Origin: Athripsodes cinereus
Lineage: Eukaryota > Arthropoda > Insecta > Trichoptera > Leptoceridae
Reading direction: 5' to 3'
Length of the DNA: 64,000 bases
NCBI GenBank assembly: GCA_947579605.1
Contig: OX388321.1
Coordinates: 16,297,614 to 16,361,613, forward strand
Shown: one piece after another, positions 63,250 to 64,000 of the stretch
Layout of the letters: each line of letters starts with the position of its first letter
How positions within the stretch are numbered: the stretch's first letter is position 1
The notes under the pieces: generated by a model
Told to the model about the DNA's origin: nothing
Database searches by the model: none
The model's input: the letters and a program-made list of their open reading frames with translations, nothing else
Position numbers and translations under genes: made by a program

Positions 63250-64000
63250 TTATGTTTAAATTAAACCTTAATATATATTTGAAAGTGTGATGCAAATAAG
63301 TGTTATTCAATAAGGGATATTCCAGAAAACAGGGGAAGAAAATGCCTAGATTTTACAAAGAATCAGTGGTAATCACCGGCTTTCTAGGAGGTACCTTCCA
63401 GCGATTTCCAAATAAGTCAGAGAGAGGAAATCTCTAAACAATTTTTCTGGTATCAGATTTTATCGAAATCACTCGTGAAGTCGTGACTCCTCCAAAAAAA
63501 ATAACTCACTTTAATTAACGGAAGTAAACATCTTTTTTTTTATTAACTTAGAAGTTTAATTTAATAACTTGATGTCGTTAATCAACTCGTTAATTAACTC
63601 GTTAATCCGTTAAGCATTAATACATAGTTCTGAACATTACATAAATACCAAATTGATCGTAAATCGGACAGAACACAATCCGATAATCTTTTTATACGGG
63701 AGCGAGATGGTGAAATGTTAATTTGATAATGTCAGAGTTAGACAGAAGAGTCTATTCCAAGGATATTAGATTAATAGTAAATCGATTCTTGTTACAAATG
63801 AACGCTATAAAGCTTTTTTCAGTTCATTATCTTTTGAGCATTTAGACTAATTTATAAATTGGAGGATCTTTGTTTTTGGCGACTTAATTTTGTACCTTGC
63901 AAAATTACCCAACTGAAATCAAATTCACACCCACCCCTTTTCAGAATATCTGTTCGCATTTTCATAATTCACTCATTTACGGGTATTTTGCCATGAAAAT
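63250..64000. other. No supported gene
   Basis: AT-rich, with TTAATTAACTCGTTAATC-type short inverted motifs near 63590-63615. Nothing recognised. Confidence 0.4.

Noticed and set aside
63590..63615. TTAATTAACTCGTTAATC inverted motifs as an operator or origin
   Set aside because: Short AT-rich palindromes are expected by chance in this composition.

Overview
The window looks like non-coding or intronic chromosome of an insect, most probably a moth or butterfly. It is strongly AT-rich and full of AAAT, ATT and AT microsatellites. I found no convincing host exon, rRNA or true tRNA gene. Almost everything recognisable is a mobile element or a piece of one. The lepidopteran call is inference: it rests on a full-length piggyBac transposase, tRNA-derived SINEs, non-LTR fragments of a type familiar from Lepidoptera, and (TTAGG)n, the insect telomere motif.

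Layout. 1-972: the 5' part of a non-LTR retrotransposon on the minus strand (ORF1 and the start of the ORF2 endonuclease), cut by the window edge. 2.9-11 kb: old repeats, including a hAT MITE with a perfect 8-bp target duplication (4774-5112), a Helitron-like copy, non-LTR C-terminal fragments and a tRNA-derived SINE. 11764-14413: a 5'-truncated RTE-like retrotransposon with a long intact ORF. 15-18.7 kb: SINEs, a Helitron-type end, a TIR element and a non-LTR fragment. 18.7-20.5 kb: a satellite-like array of about 97-bp units with higher-order structure and inverted units on its left side. 20.5-32 kb: mostly unique AT-rich DNA with scattered MITE and LINE remnants. 32388-34248: a second 5'-truncated non-LTR element with an intact reverse transcriptase ORF ending in a zinc-finger motif. 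38132-42947: a structurally complete DIRS1-like tyrosine-recombinase retrotransposon. 43-46.4 kb: several fold-back elements, one carrying a telomere-like run. 47155-48864: an intact piggyBac transposase. 49-64 kb: Helitron-like copies, LINE tails, SINEs and dispersed short repeats separated by unannotatable AT-rich DNA.

How the parts relate. These are independent insertions rather than a pathway. The retroelements copy themselves by target-primed reverse transcription (non-LTR) or by a circular intermediate joined by a tyrosine recombinase (DIRS). The SINEs and short LINE tails probably borrow LINE machinery, and the MITEs borrow DNA transposases. The signals most worth a second look are the 5-unit higher-order repeat in the 97-bp array, two hairpins that appear to covary among copies of a LINE 3' tail family, the complete inverted-terminal-repeat and internal-complementary-region geometry of the DIRS element, and the TTAGG run lying inside a MITE arm.
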